DNA from: a virus
IMG/VR virus record: IMGVR_UViG_3300020205_002074
Coordinates: 1-35,294 of that record
Strand: one strand, 5' to 3'
DNA: 35,294 nt
Positions 16,021 to 23,541 of the stretch are shown one piece after another (the first letter of the stretch is position 1; each line of letters begins with the position of its first letter). Made by a program: the position numbers and the translations under genes. Under the pieces are notes generated by a model. The model did not search any database and was not told the DNA's origin. It saw only the letters and a program-made list of their open reading frames with translations.

Positions 16021-16503
16021 ATGACAAAAAAATTGCAAGCATTATTTGAGTTACCCGAAGATGAAATACAATCTCTTAGTGTTCCTATTCCAGACGGTGC
16101 AGAAGATATAACTATAGGTGCGTTAAATGCGTTAGAAAAGATAGACCAATCATTACCTCAGGTACGAGGATTAGATGCAAGTGACACTGAATTAGATGAA
16201 TTAGCACGAATGGCAGTAGATAGTTTTAAAGATTTAAGTGATTTAGGTATGCAAGTTGATAGTAGATTTAGTAGTGAAATCTTTAATGTAGCAAGCACTA
16301 TGTTAGGACATGCAATTACAGCAAAAACGGCTAAATTAAATAAAAAATTAAAAATGATTGAATTGCAGTTAAAAAAGGCGCATTTAGATCATAAAATTAC
16401 TTCAAAAGTAGAAGAAGTGGAATCAACCCCACTTGGTACTGGACATGCATTAGACCGAAATGAATTATTGAAAATGTTGAATGGAAAAACAAACAACGAA
16501 TGA
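16021..16503 (+). CDS. 16: Small terminase subunit gp16-like
   Basis: A 160-residue acidic helical protein. The N-terminal ELPEDE...SVPIPDGAED stretch and the central coiled-coil helices (LDELARMAVDSFKDLSDLGM and SEIFNVASTMLGHAITAKTA, then NKKLKMIELQLKKAHLDHKI) fit T4 gp16. gp16 forms ring oligomers that recognise concatemeric DNA and activate the packaging ATPase gp17. Length agrees with T4 gp16 (164). Unlike T4, the large terminase gene does not follow. There is no ribosome site: the ATG lies at the predicted +1 of a late promoter, and a 7-bp hairpin abuts it in read-through RNA. Confidence 0.75.
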   Translation: MTKKLQALFELPEDEIQSLSVPIPDGAEDITIGALNALEKIDQSLPQVRGLDASDTELDELARMAVDSFKDLSDLGMQVDSRFSSEIFNVASTMLGHAITAKTAKLNKKLKMIELQLKKAHLDHKITSKVEEVESTPLGTGHALDRNELLKMLNGKTNNE

Positions 16504-16509
16504 TAAATA
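16502..16509 (+). promoter_or_regulatory. Late promoter element GATAAATA overlapping the gp16 stop
   Basis: An exact element overlapping the TGA of the small terminase gene. Predicted start about 16515; CAGGA follows, then the ATG at 16529. Confidence 0.65.
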
Positions 16510-16528
16510 CACTATACAGGAATACGAA

Positions 16529-17152
16529 ATGAAAAGCCTAAAATATTATATAACCGAAAGTGTAAAGACATATGATTACACTATCAAAATTGCGGGTGAC
16601 GTTGATAAAAACTTTTTAGATATGTTTATATACAATCTAAACAAGTTTGATCCAATTAGAATTAGCGACCCTATTAAGACACCTATTCAAAAAGATCCGT
16701 ACGGGTTTCCTAATGAAAGCAATCAATCAGTAACTATAATTAAAGCAGATTTTAGATATCCAGCCACAGAGCCAATGATACAACAAATTGCTCAATTATT
16801 GGGATATAATGTTAATATGGTAAGAGTAGTATGTACTTCTTTCAATGATAGTATTAATGGTGAAACTGATGAGTACGCCAATCAAATGAAAAACAGTCCA
16901 GTACTTACGCATGAAGAAATGGAAGATCAATCAGGTTCCAGAGCAGCAAATAAAGCATACGGAGATTCATATTTAAGTTCAATTAAAGACCAAGCAAAAG
17001 GTTCAAAAATTGATATACCGTATGCAGGTAAAAGAACACCAGATAGTTTTGATCCATTCAAGCCAAATTTAGATGATAAAACGTTAGGTAATAAAAGTCC
17101 GATGACAAAAATAATTCGCCCTAAAAACCCAGCGACTGGTGCAAGAGCATAA
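16529..17152 (+). CDS. Virion-associated protein with capsid-targeting-like N-terminus
   Basis: A 207-residue protein. The start at 16529 is chosen because CAGGA at 16517-16521 and the late element precede it; the upstream ATG at 16481 lies inside gp16. The N-terminus MKSLKYYITES closely resembles the T4 capsid-targeting peptide MKTYQEFIAEA, with Glu at position 10, after which the prohead protease cuts. Residues 12-110 alternate beta and alpha like a ferredoxin fold (KTYDYTIKIAGDVDKNFL, TIIKADFRYPATEPMIQQI, GYNVNMVRVV). The C-terminal half is polar, Lys/Pro-rich and probably disordered. The family is not recognised. Its position after terminase and before the large modular protein matches where T4-like phages keep prohead core and internal proteins. 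Confidence 0.6.
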   Translation: MKSLKYYITESVKTYDYTIKIAGDVDKNFLDMFIYNLNKFDPIRISDPIKTPIQKDPYGFPNESNQSVTIIKADFRYPATEPMIQQIAQLLGYNVNMVRVVCTSFNDSINGETDEYANQMKNSPVLTHEEMEDQSGSRAANKAYGDSYLSSIKDQAKGSKIDIPYAGKRTPDSFDPFKPNLDDKTLGNKSPMTKIIRPKNPATGARA

Positions 17153-17170
17153 CCCTTAAGGAATATTAAA

Positions 17171-19924
17171 ATGAACATGTTAGATTTAATGAACAAGATG
17201 ACTGAACTTAGTGAGGCCAAGTCTACTAATAATGCGTTTACCGGAAATTGGAAAGATCCAGAAGATGCCAAGGGTAAATCTATAATTCATAAAGGTAAGT
17301 ATGGTACTGCATATCAAGGTGAGCCTGATGACTTATCTACTGATGACACTAAAAAAACTAAAAAAGTTGCACCAGCAGACGGTGAGAAACGCGGCCGTGG
17401 ACGACCTGCAAAAGGGTCAGATAGTTCAGGCAAAACAACATCACATGATACACAAACATTATCTAATTTTATGATTGGTAATAAACCAAGTAAAGCAGTT
17501 GATAAATTACCAAAAACAAAAAGTAAAACGTTGAAAGATTGGTTTGAAAGATTAGATACTGCATTAAATGAAGATGGTCAATTTACTGTAAAACCGGCTG
17601 CACCGGGCGCATCAGATATTATGGGACCTGATGGTAAAAAAATAGGAACAGCATCAACCCCGGCTGCTGCCCAAGCGGTAAAAAACGGAGAAGTAAATTT
17701 TGATAAAGAACAAGGTATGGCGGAAGGCGACATTGGAAAGCATAATAATGCTACAACAGGGTTTGCAGCGTTAGTTAAAAAACTTACACCTAAATATGGT
17801 GTTAAAGGTGCAATGCGTATTGCTGGTAGTCAACTGAAAAAAATTAAAGAAGCGGATATGCCACCCAATGATAGTCTATTCAGTCCTATTAGTGAAGGAA
17901 ACCCGTTCGCCCCTATAGTGAATTTAGTTAAAGGTGGTACTAAAGTCTTACCTAAACCCACTGGTCGACCGGGGATGCCGCCTGCTCAAGATGCCAGGAC
18001 AGATGCTGTATCCCAAGCAAGAAATGCTAAAAGAAATGCTGATGACGAAATGTGGGCAGCAAGACAAGGCACACAACCTTCAGCTGCCAGGACAGATGCT
18101 GTATCCCAAGCAAGAAATGCTAAAAGAAATGCTGATGACGAAATGTGGGCAGCAAGACAAGGCACCAAACAACCAGCATTAGAAAGCAAAAAAGGTGCAA
18201 AGCCAGACTTTTTAGATATGGACAAAGACGGTGACAAAAAAGAGCCAATGAAGAAAGCAGTCGCTGACAAAAAAGCAGGACCAAAGAAAGGTGTAAATCC
18301 TTTTGCTAAAAAGAAAATTTCTGAAGGTAAGGTAAAAGAAATTGCAATAGATTTAGAAGAAATGACGCCGGCGGAATTTAAAAAGAAATATAAAATGACA
18401 AAGGCTGAAATGGAAAAAAATATGAATACTGACACTAACGATAATAAAAAAGATGTGGCAAAAGGCTCTTTAAATGAGTTAAGCAGCAATACTCTGTCAT
18501 CTTATGGCAAAAAAGCTGAGAAGTCAAATGATAAAAAACTGGACAAAGCCGCAGGTCACTCAGAAAAAGCAACTAATTTGTATTCCAAGGGCACCTCTTC
18601 TGCTGTAGCCAAGTCATTTGACCATGAGGACAAAGCAAATAAATTGCACAATCAAGTTAACAAGCGTAATGATAGTATGGATCAAGCTGCTGGAAAACTT
18701 AAAAAGCAGATGAGCAAAGGTATGATGGAAGGCGTTCGTCATTCAGATGCTGCACATCTACGAGGTAAGGCACATGCAATGGGCGGTGAAAATTATAACT
18801 GCCGATATACACCGGGCACCAATGAAGCCAATATGTACCATATGGGATTCAAAGAAGGGCTTGATGAGTGTTATGGTCAAATGCCAATGGAGAGCTATGT
18901 CGAGGAAGAATTTACTCCGGAAGGAGAAGTTGGAAATATGCCACTAATGACTGATGAAAATTATATGATGGATGAAAGTCCTTTTAGTTGGGCTGCTAAA
19001 AATACTCCAACAGGAAAACACTTTACATTAGCCGGGCATGATTTTACAAAAACAGCGGCAGAAAGTATGAATCATATGAATCATCCGTTTATGGAATCTT
19101 TAGATAAACAATTAAATGCTTTACTTAATGACGATATTAATGAAGGAATGACTGTATCTATTTCTAAAGGTCAACAAGGTACTCCGGATTCAGTTAGTGT
19201 GTCTGCTCAAGACTCTGAGGCAGAACAATTACTTTCTATTATTAAATCAGCCGGCTTAGGCTTGTTTGGTGGCGATAATGATTCAGGCGATGAACCTTCT
19301 TCTGCTATGTCTATGCCGGGAGTTTCTATTGCTGACGGTGGTGCTGAACTTGATAGCAATATTAACGTGGTAAACGATCATGATGGTATGTTGGATTTAA
19401 TTCGCAAAATGACAGGACAAGGTCCTGCTCAATCAGATGACAACGATTATGAAAGTGAAGAACACGAACACGGTCATGATGAAGAAGAGTGTGGCGATTG
19501 CGGTAATAATCCATGTGATTGCGAGGCAATTGATGAAGCCCAAACCTCAAATCAAGCAGAATTTATGGCTACTGAAGATAATGCACCGGATTCCGGTGCT
19601 GATAACACCAATGCTGATGTCGCCGGTAATGCAGCAACTAATAGTGCAATAGCAAAATCAGACCAACAAAATCCAACAATAACAACAAATGAAGATGAAA
19701 TGGAAGAAGACTTAAATGAATCATATGCTAATAGTGCTGAAAACACATTTGAGGCTGATATAGAATTTATGACTAAGGTTATTACCGGTGGATTAAATAA
19801 ACAAAAATCAACTGGTCAATCTACTATCCCAGTCGTGGCAAGTCAAAAAAATCGTTTGGGTGAACCAATGCAAGAATCTACTGCATTACTACATGATTGG
19901 AAAAAATTAAGTGGTATTACATAA
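17171..19924 (+). CDS. Large modular acidic protein, possible internal-head polyprotein
   Basis: A 917-residue very hydrophilic protein after AAGGA at 17158-17162. It reads as a string of short modules, many beginning just after an aliphatic-x-Glu or Met-x-Glu step: LNEDG (about 131), MAEGDIGKHNN (about 183), ISEGK (about 383), LNELSSNTLSSYGKKA (about 434), MMEGVRHSDAAH (about 518), MDESPFSW (about 600), INEGMTVS (about 656), MQESTALLHDW (near the end). An AT-hook-like KRGRGRPAKG lies near 78, a calcium-loop-like DMDKDGDKKE near 349, and a His/Cys-rich acidic stretch (ECGDCGNNPCDCE) near 775. Residues 275-332 hold a recent 31-residue duplication. I recall individual modules from uncultured marine phage proteins. 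A prohead core or packaged polyprotein cleaved by the prohead protease is inferred. A terminator follows. Confidence 0.55.
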   Translation: MNMLDLMNKMTELSEAKSTNNAFTGNWKDPEDAKGKSIIHKGKYGTAYQGEPDDLSTDDTKKTKKVAPADGEKRGRGRPAKGSDSSGKTTSHDTQTLSNFMIGNKPSKAVDKLPKTKSKTLKDWFERLDTALNEDGQFTVKPAAPGASDIMGPDGKKIGTASTPAAAQAVKNGEVNFDKEQGMAEGDIGKHNNATTGFAALVKKLTPKYGVKGAMRIAGSQLKKIKEADMPPNDSLFSPISEGNPFAPIVNLVKGGTKVLPKPTGRPGMPPAQDARTDAVSQARNAKRNADDEMWAARQGTQPSAARTDAVSQARNAKRNADDEMWAARQGTKQPALESKKGAKPDFLDMDKDGDKKEPMKKAVADKKAGPKKGVNPFAKKKISEGKVKEIAIDLEEMTPAEFKKKYKMTKAEMEKNMNTDTNDNKKDVAKGSLNELSSNTLSSYGKKAEKSNDKKLDKAAGHSEKATNLYSKGTSSAVAKSFDHEDKANKLHNQVNKRNDSMDQAAGKLKKQMSKGMMEGVRHSDAAHLRGKAHAMGGENYNCRYTPGTNEANMYHMGFKEGLDECYGQMPMESYVEEEFTPEGEVGNMPLMTDENYMMDESPFSWAAKNTPTGKHFTLAGHDFTKTAAESMNHMNHPFMESLDKQLNALLNDDINEGMTVSISKGQQGTPDSVSVSAQDSEAEQLLSIIKSAGLGLFGGDNDSGDEPSSAMSMPGVSIADGGAELDSNINVVNDHDGMLDLIRKMTGQGPAQSDDNDYESEEHEHGHDEEECGDCGNNPCDCEAIDEAQTSNQAEFMATEDNAPDSGADNTNADVAGNAATNSAIAKSDQQNPTITTNEDEMEEDLNESYANSAENTFEADIEFMTKVITGGLNKQKSTGQSTIPVVASQKNRLGEPMQESTALLHDWKKLSGIT
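17992..18165 (+). repeat. Exact 81-bp in-frame direct duplication, period 93 bp
   Basis: Bases 17992-18072 and 18085-18165 are identical, separated by a 12-bp linker. The encoded unit is ARTDAVSQARN then AKRNADDEMWAARQGT. Perfect identity, including third positions, indicates a recent duplication. Confidence 0.9.
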
Positions 19925-19936
19925 GTAATATACCTT

Positions 19937-19970
19937 AAAAAAAATACCCGAGTTAATCGGGTATTTTTTT
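19937..19970. terminator. Bidirectional terminator between the modular gene and phoH
   Basis: ATACCCGA / TCGGGTAT with loop GTTAA, flanked by runs of A and T, works on both strands. It separates the plus unit ending at 19924 from the converging phoH gene. Confidence 0.9.
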
Positions 19971-19996
19971 GGAGTTAGTAATTGTACTACTAAAAA

Positions 19997-20791
19997 TTAC
20001 ACATGGTACATTTTTAATATGTCTCCTATGATTCTATGTCTGCGTATATCAGATGCATTAAAGGTACATGACTGCATACCAGCAACAGGAGAGTTGGCTA
20101 ACTTCTTTTGTAAGTCTATCAACCCATTATCAGACTGCCGTCTATCTGCTTGATCGGTGTCACCTGTAACCACAATTTTGCTACCTTCGCCTATGCGAGT
20201 TAACAACATACATGCTTGCGAAATAGAGCAATTTTGTGCCTCATCCAACACTATCCAACTGTGTTTAAAGTTTCTTCCTCGGCAAAAAGCCAATGGCGCA
20301 ATTTCTATAATTTGTTCCTCCAACATATGAGCAATTTCTTTAGTTGAATAATATTCCCGTAATACATCTAATAATGGTCTAGTCCAAGGTTCCATTTTTT
20401 GATTTAAATCGCCGGGCAAAAATCCATGTTTTTCATCATCTACTGCAACAGCGGGTCTAGTTAAAATTATTTTATCACATTGTCTAGTTCTAAGTGATTT
20501 AATTGCTGCTTGCATTGCTAAATATGTTTTTCCAGTTCCTGCAGGTCCGGAAACAACTACAATGTCTATATTATCATCTAATAATGCAATTATATATTTT
20601 TCTTGATTTATTGATTTTGGTATCAATTCTATCACTTTGGTACTAAGTTTAGATACTTTTTGCCCAGTGGCCTGGGTAAAATCTATAGTTTTAGATTCGT
20701 TTAAGTAGTAAGTATTAGTATTTGACATTTTTTTTGTGTGAGAAAAGCGTGAATCATAATCACGAACAGCGCCAGTTTTTCGTTTGCTCAA
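19997..20791 (-). CDS. phoH: PhoH-like ATPase
   Basis: A 264-residue P-loop ATPase. Walker A GPAGTGKT is at 82-89 and Walker B WIVLDEAQN at about 179-187. The PhoH motifs TRPAVAVDDEKHGFLPGDL and VTGDTDQADRR are also present. PhoH proteins are common in marine phages; proposed roles involve RNA or nucleotide metabolism, and the exact substrate is unsettled. The N-terminal 45 residues are polar and family-variable. The start has AAGGAG 8 nt upstream. The gene stands alone on the minus strand among plus-strand genes, ends at a terminator, and has a TAAATA-type element upstream. Confidence 0.9.
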   Translation of the reverse strand: MSKRKTGAVRDYDSRFSHTKKMSNTNTYYLNESKTIDFTQATGQKVSKLSTKVIELIPKSINQEKYIIALLDDNIDIVVVSGPAGTGKTYLAMQAAIKSLRTRQCDKIILTRPAVAVDDEKHGFLPGDLNQKMEPWTRPLLDVLREYYSTKEIAHMLEEQIIEIAPLAFCRGRNFKHSWIVLDEAQNCSISQACMLLTRIGEGSKIVVTGDTDQADRRQSDNGLIDLQKKLANSPVAGMQSCTFNASDIRRHRIIGDILKMYHV

Positions 20792-20960
20792 TATATATTC
20801 TCCTTAAAAAGAGCGTGAATACTCATAATATTCAATAGTATTTACAAATATTACCAATGTGTATAGTATTGCAGTATTTACTGCATATTTAATGATAAAT
20901 ATTATACTGGCTGGGATTACTTGATATTGTCACCTATATATAATTAATGATAAATACATA
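20792..20960. promoter_or_regulatory. Divergent regulatory region, phoH (minus) and the 20961 gene (plus)
   Basis: On the minus strand TGTAAATA (20839-20846) is a likely late element, about 47 nt from the phoH ATG. The repeat GTAAATACT occurs twice on that strand, 36 bp apart, the second copy inside the inverted repeat GCAGTA-TT-TACTGC (20871-20884). On the plus strand GATAAATA occurs at 20894-20901 and 20949-20956; the latter is 4 nt before the ATG at 20961. Confidence 0.5.
20949..20956 (+). promoter_or_regulatory. Late promoter element GATAAATA, leaderless type
   Basis: An exact element, four bases (CATA), then the ATG at 20961. No ribosome site precedes the ATG. Confidence 0.6.
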
Positions 20961-21566
20961 ATGAAACACGAAACCGCAGATAATTTTTTTGATGATATAA
21001 ATTTTGTAAGCATAGTTGATACTGTAAAGGGGATATTTACTAGTGATGGATCTATGGCAATATTATTAGATTATGAAAGAGTATTAGATGAATCAGATTT
21101 ATATGCTTATAAAAATTGGCAACTAGGTGAATTAGTTCAAGGTCCAACAAAAAACAAATATACTGTAAAATGTATTTTTATGTGGCCATACAAGTTAATG
21201 CCAGATCCTAGCGGCGCTAAACGATTAATGACAATTGGATGTAAACTTAAGTTTGCTAAATCTAAAATAACAGTTCCAGTAGAGGTTCATAATTATGACG
21301 ATTTTATACCGGGAACTCGGTATCCAAAATCAACAAAAAAAGAAGTATGGTTTGTTCAAATTGAAATTCCAAATGAATTGATGAATGAAATACGAGAGGG
21401 TACAATAGATTTAGCCGGTCAAGAAATTGACTTGGATGAACTTGATGATTCATATGATGATGATTTAGAAAAATCACAGACGCAAGATGACGAACCTGCA
21501 GCAGGAGGTGCAATGCCAGCAGGTCCAATGCCGGCCGCAGCACCGGCCCCGGCCCCAGCAGGATAA
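20961..21566 (+). CDS. Unknown phage protein with acidic then Ala/Pro-rich tail
   Basis: A 201-residue protein that I do not recognise as a named family. Residues 1-150 are a mixed alpha/beta domain with FFDDINFVSIVDTVKGIFTS, YERVLDESDLYAYKNWQLGE, CIFMWPYKLMPDP and EVWFVQIEIPNELM. The tail turns acidic (EIDLDELDDSYDDDLEK) and then ends in a low-complexity AGGAMPAGPMPAAAPAPAPAG. The late leaderless promoter and the location among virion genes suggest a structural or assembly role. The next ATG follows 3 nt after the stop. Confidence 0.6.
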   Translation: MKHETADNFFDDINFVSIVDTVKGIFTSDGSMAILLDYERVLDESDLYAYKNWQLGELVQGPTKNKYTVKCIFMWPYKLMPDPSGAKRLMTIGCKLKFAKSKITVPVEVHNYDDFIPGTRYPKSTKKEVWFVQIEIPNELMNEIREGTIDLAGQEIDLDELDDSYDDDLEKSQTQDDEPAAGGAMPAGPMPAAAPAPAPAG

Positions 21567-21569
21567 ATT

Positions 21570-22130
21570 ATGAATAATACTCAACTTATTAATGAAGGAT
21601 TAGATTATCATGACATGGAGGGTCAATTTGAACCCAAATTAAGCGTAGATGAATACTCGGCTAAAATGGGAGAAGATAGCGATGTAGTTACTTTAGCATT
21701 TATTATCCATAGTGAACAAGCCGGCAATGATATAGTAGATTGGTTTGAGCGTGGATATGATTGGGTATTAGATGCTAGTGTAAGCGAGGGTGAAATTGTT
21801 CCGGGAAAATATTTAGTATTCGTGGAAATGAATCGTAGAAGCACTGTACCCAACAGAATTATTACATTGTTATCTGATTTGACAACTTTAACAAATATTC
21901 CAGTTAATGATTGGACTATTTCAATTGACGATGAAGAATATGAACCAGATGTTGAGGTTTTAAAACAAGTTATAACTATTAGTCCACATGAATATCGTAA
22001 AGAAGAAGAACAAGAAGAACAAGAAGAAGGATTAAATGAAATGAGAATTCGTGCAGGATTAGAACCAAAGCAGTTCTTTGGTGAACAAGATGCCGAATTA
22101 AAAAACTTTAAGGCTATGGCAGGATTATAA
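21570..22130 (+). CDS. Unknown phage protein with Glu/Gln-rich linker
   Basis: A 186-residue protein; AGGA at 21558-21561 precedes the ATG. The N-terminus MNNTQLINEGLDYH carries a short aliphatic-Asn-Glu step like other possible capsid-targeting peptides in the window. Residues 20-135 form an alpha/beta domain (DVVTLAFIIHSEQAGNDIVD, WVLDASVSEGE, GKYLVFVEMNRR, RIITLLSDLTTLT). Residues 145-158 are nearly all E and Q. The C-terminal LNEMRIRAGLEPKQFFGEQD, then AELKNFKAMAGL, is a helical tail that could be a binding peptide. It is co-directional and tightly spaced with both neighbours. Function is unknown. Confidence 0.6.
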   Translation: MNNTQLINEGLDYHDMEGQFEPKLSVDEYSAKMGEDSDVVTLAFIIHSEQAGNDIVDWFERGYDWVLDASVSEGEIVPGKYLVFVEMNRRSTVPNRIITLLSDLTTLTNIPVNDWTISIDDEEYEPDVEVLKQVITISPHEYRKEEEQEEQEEGLNEMRIRAGLEPKQFFGEQDAELKNFKAMAGL

Positions 22131-22132
22131 GT

Positions 22133-22702
22133 ATGGCTACACTATTACCAAAAAAAACAATTATTGAAGTTCCAATTGCAACTGACGATGATGTACAGGC
22201 CCAACTAATTGCCGATCCAACTATAAAACAATTTCCAGGAAACAATGACCACACCTACTTATCAACCGGGCCTACAACATTTGGCTCACCTTCGTCAGGA
22301 GGATTCACCCCATCCAGTTCGTATAACCCATCAGCATCATCTGGCTTTGGCGGAAGCAGCATTGGAAGCGCATATACAAATCAGTCAACGACTAATCTTA
22401 CCCAAGGAGGTAGTAACGCCGCTCAGGGGGCCGACGTATTAGTAGCAAACGATAATACTGACTTCATAAATAAAAAATGGCGTCCATTAATGGCGTTTGT
22501 TTATATGTTTACATGTTTATGTGATTTTGTTTTATTCCCTGTATTGTGGAGTTTATTACAGGCAATGAGTAAAGGAACGGTAACAGTGCAATGGCAACCA
22601 CTAACATTGCAAGGTGCTGGTCTTTATCATATTGCTATGGGCGCTGTATTGGGTGTGGCAGCTTACGGTAGAACAAAAGAAAAGATCTCCGGAACTTCAT
22701 GA
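22133..22702 (+). CDS. Holin-like membrane protein (3-TM gene-transfer holin type)
   Basis: A 189-residue protein. Residues 1-110 are polar and Ser/Gly/Thr-rich (PSSSYNPSASSGFGGSS), probably disordered. From KKWRPLMAFVYMFTCLCDFV (about 118) come two clear hydrophobic segments (MAFVYMFTCLCDFVLFPVLWSLL and LYHIAMGAVLGVAAYG), then a short basic tail KEKISGTS. The order NxKWRPLMAFVY, WQPLTLQGAGLYHIAMGA resembles the three-TM holins first described for gene transfer agents. Holins permeabilise the inner membrane at lysis; a partner SleB-type hydrolase is encoded at 31.2 kb. The long soluble N-terminus is unusual for a holin. The stop codon overlaps a late element. Confidence 0.65.
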   Translation: MATLLPKKTIIEVPIATDDDVQAQLIADPTIKQFPGNNDHTYLSTGPTTFGSPSSGGFTPSSSYNPSASSGFGGSSIGSAYTNQSTTNLTQGGSNAAQGADVLVANDNTDFINKKWRPLMAFVYMFTCLCDFVLFPVLWSLLQAMSKGTVTVQWQPLTLQGAGLYHIAMGAVLGVAAYGRTKEKISGTS

Positions 22703-22708
22703 TAAATA
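22701..22708 (+). promoter_or_regulatory. Late promoter element GATAAATA before dnaJ
   Basis: An exact element overlapping the holin-like gene's stop codon; predicted start about 22714. It directly abuts the -35 of the sigma70 promoter at 22709. Confidence 0.6.
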
Positions 22709-22737
22709 TTGACTTATAGCAATTTTTCTGCTATAAT
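22709..22737 (+). promoter_or_regulatory. Strong sigma70 promoter with extended -10 for dnaJ-clpA
   Basis: TTGACT (22709-22714), 17-bp spacer, TATAAT (22732-22737), with TG one base upstream of the -10. Eleven of twelve core bases match consensus. Predicted start 22743-22746, at or just before the dnaJ ATG, which has no ribosome site. Confidence 0.8.
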
Positions 22738-22745
22738 TATTTACC

Positions 22746-23534
22746 ATGGATCATTACACAACATTAGGGGTAACTAAAAATGCTAACTCTACAGACATTA
22801 AAAAAGCCTATAGAAAATTAGCAAATCAATTTCACCCAGATAAAGGCGGAGATACTGCCCAATTTCAAAAAATTCAAGCAGCGTATGATACGTTAAGCGA
22901 CTCTTTAAAAAGACAAGAGTATGATAATCCTCAACCTGCAGGGTTTGGTGGATTTCCAGGAGGATTTAGTTTTAGTACCGGTTCAGGATTCCCTGATATA
23001 TTTGGTGATTTGTTTAGACATCATGCTCAGGCTGCTCACCGACAAGCACAAATATATAGAACCATTATGGAAATTACATTGGAACAAGTATACTCCGGTG
23101 GGCAACAATCATTGAAACTTCAATCCCCAACAGGCGTTCATATGGTAAACATAAATATACCAAAAGGAGTGACTGATGGTGCTCAAATGCGAATAGAAAA
23201 TGTAATTAAAGATGTTGTTCTTATTGTTGAATTTAGAATTCATAAACATTTAAAATTTGATAGAAATGGTAATGACTTAATATGTAATTACCCTATTTCA
23301 GTATTAGATTTGATTGTGGGAACTGTATTTCAATTTACAACTATTGCTGGCATTACACTTGAAGTTACTATACAACCCAAAACACAACCTCATATGCAAT
23401 TAAGAATGGCAGGGCATGGATTGCCAATTCTAAATTCAAATCAAGTAGGAGACCAAATACTATTGTTAAAACCATTCATACCAGATATAATTAACGATAC
23501 GATTATCAATAGCATTTTGCAACATAAAATATAG
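22746..23534 (+). CDS. dnaJ: DnaJ/CbpA-like Hsp40 co-chaperone
   Basis: A 262-residue class B J-protein. The J domain (1-62) has DHYTTLGVTKNANSTDIKKA and the essential HPD at 30-32, which stimulates the ATPase of DnaK. A Gly/Phe-rich linker follows (about 64-90: GFGGFPGGFSF). Two C-terminal beta domains with EITLEQVYSGG, NINIPKGVTDGAQMRI and KHLKFDRNGNDLIC bind client protein. There is no zinc-finger domain, as in CbpA/Sis1. The phage protein would act with the host DnaK. It starts 8 nt upstream of clpA's start region and shares its promoters. The ATG has no ribosome site and lies close to the predicted sigma70 start. Confidence 0.9.
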   Translation: MDHYTTLGVTKNANSTDIKKAYRKLANQFHPDKGGDTAQFQKIQAAYDTLSDSLKRQEYDNPQPAGFGGFPGGFSFSTGSGFPDIFGDLFRHHAQAAHRQAQIYRTIMEITLEQVYSGGQQSLKLQSPTGVHMVNINIPKGVTDGAQMRIENVIKDVVLIVEFRIHKHLKFDRNGNDLICNYPISVLDLIVGTVFQFTTIAGITLEVTIQPKTQPHMQLRMAGHGLPILNSNQVGDQILLLKPFIPDIINDTIINSILQHKI

Positions 23535-23541
23535 GAACCTG

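Noticed and set aside
16481-16528. ATG start inside gp16 for the 16529 gene
   Set aside because: It would overlap the small terminase gene and the late element; CAGGA and the conserved-looking N-terminus support 16529.
17986-18489. Minus-strand open frame of 167 codons
   Set aside because: It is antisense to the modular protein, carries the mirrored duplication, and has Ser/Phe/Leu-rich shadow composition.
20871-20884. Operator or origin palindrome GCAGTA-TT-TACTGC
   Set aside because: Only one copy of the full palindrome is seen and no protein or iteron pattern supports an origin; it is noted within the phoH regulatory region only.
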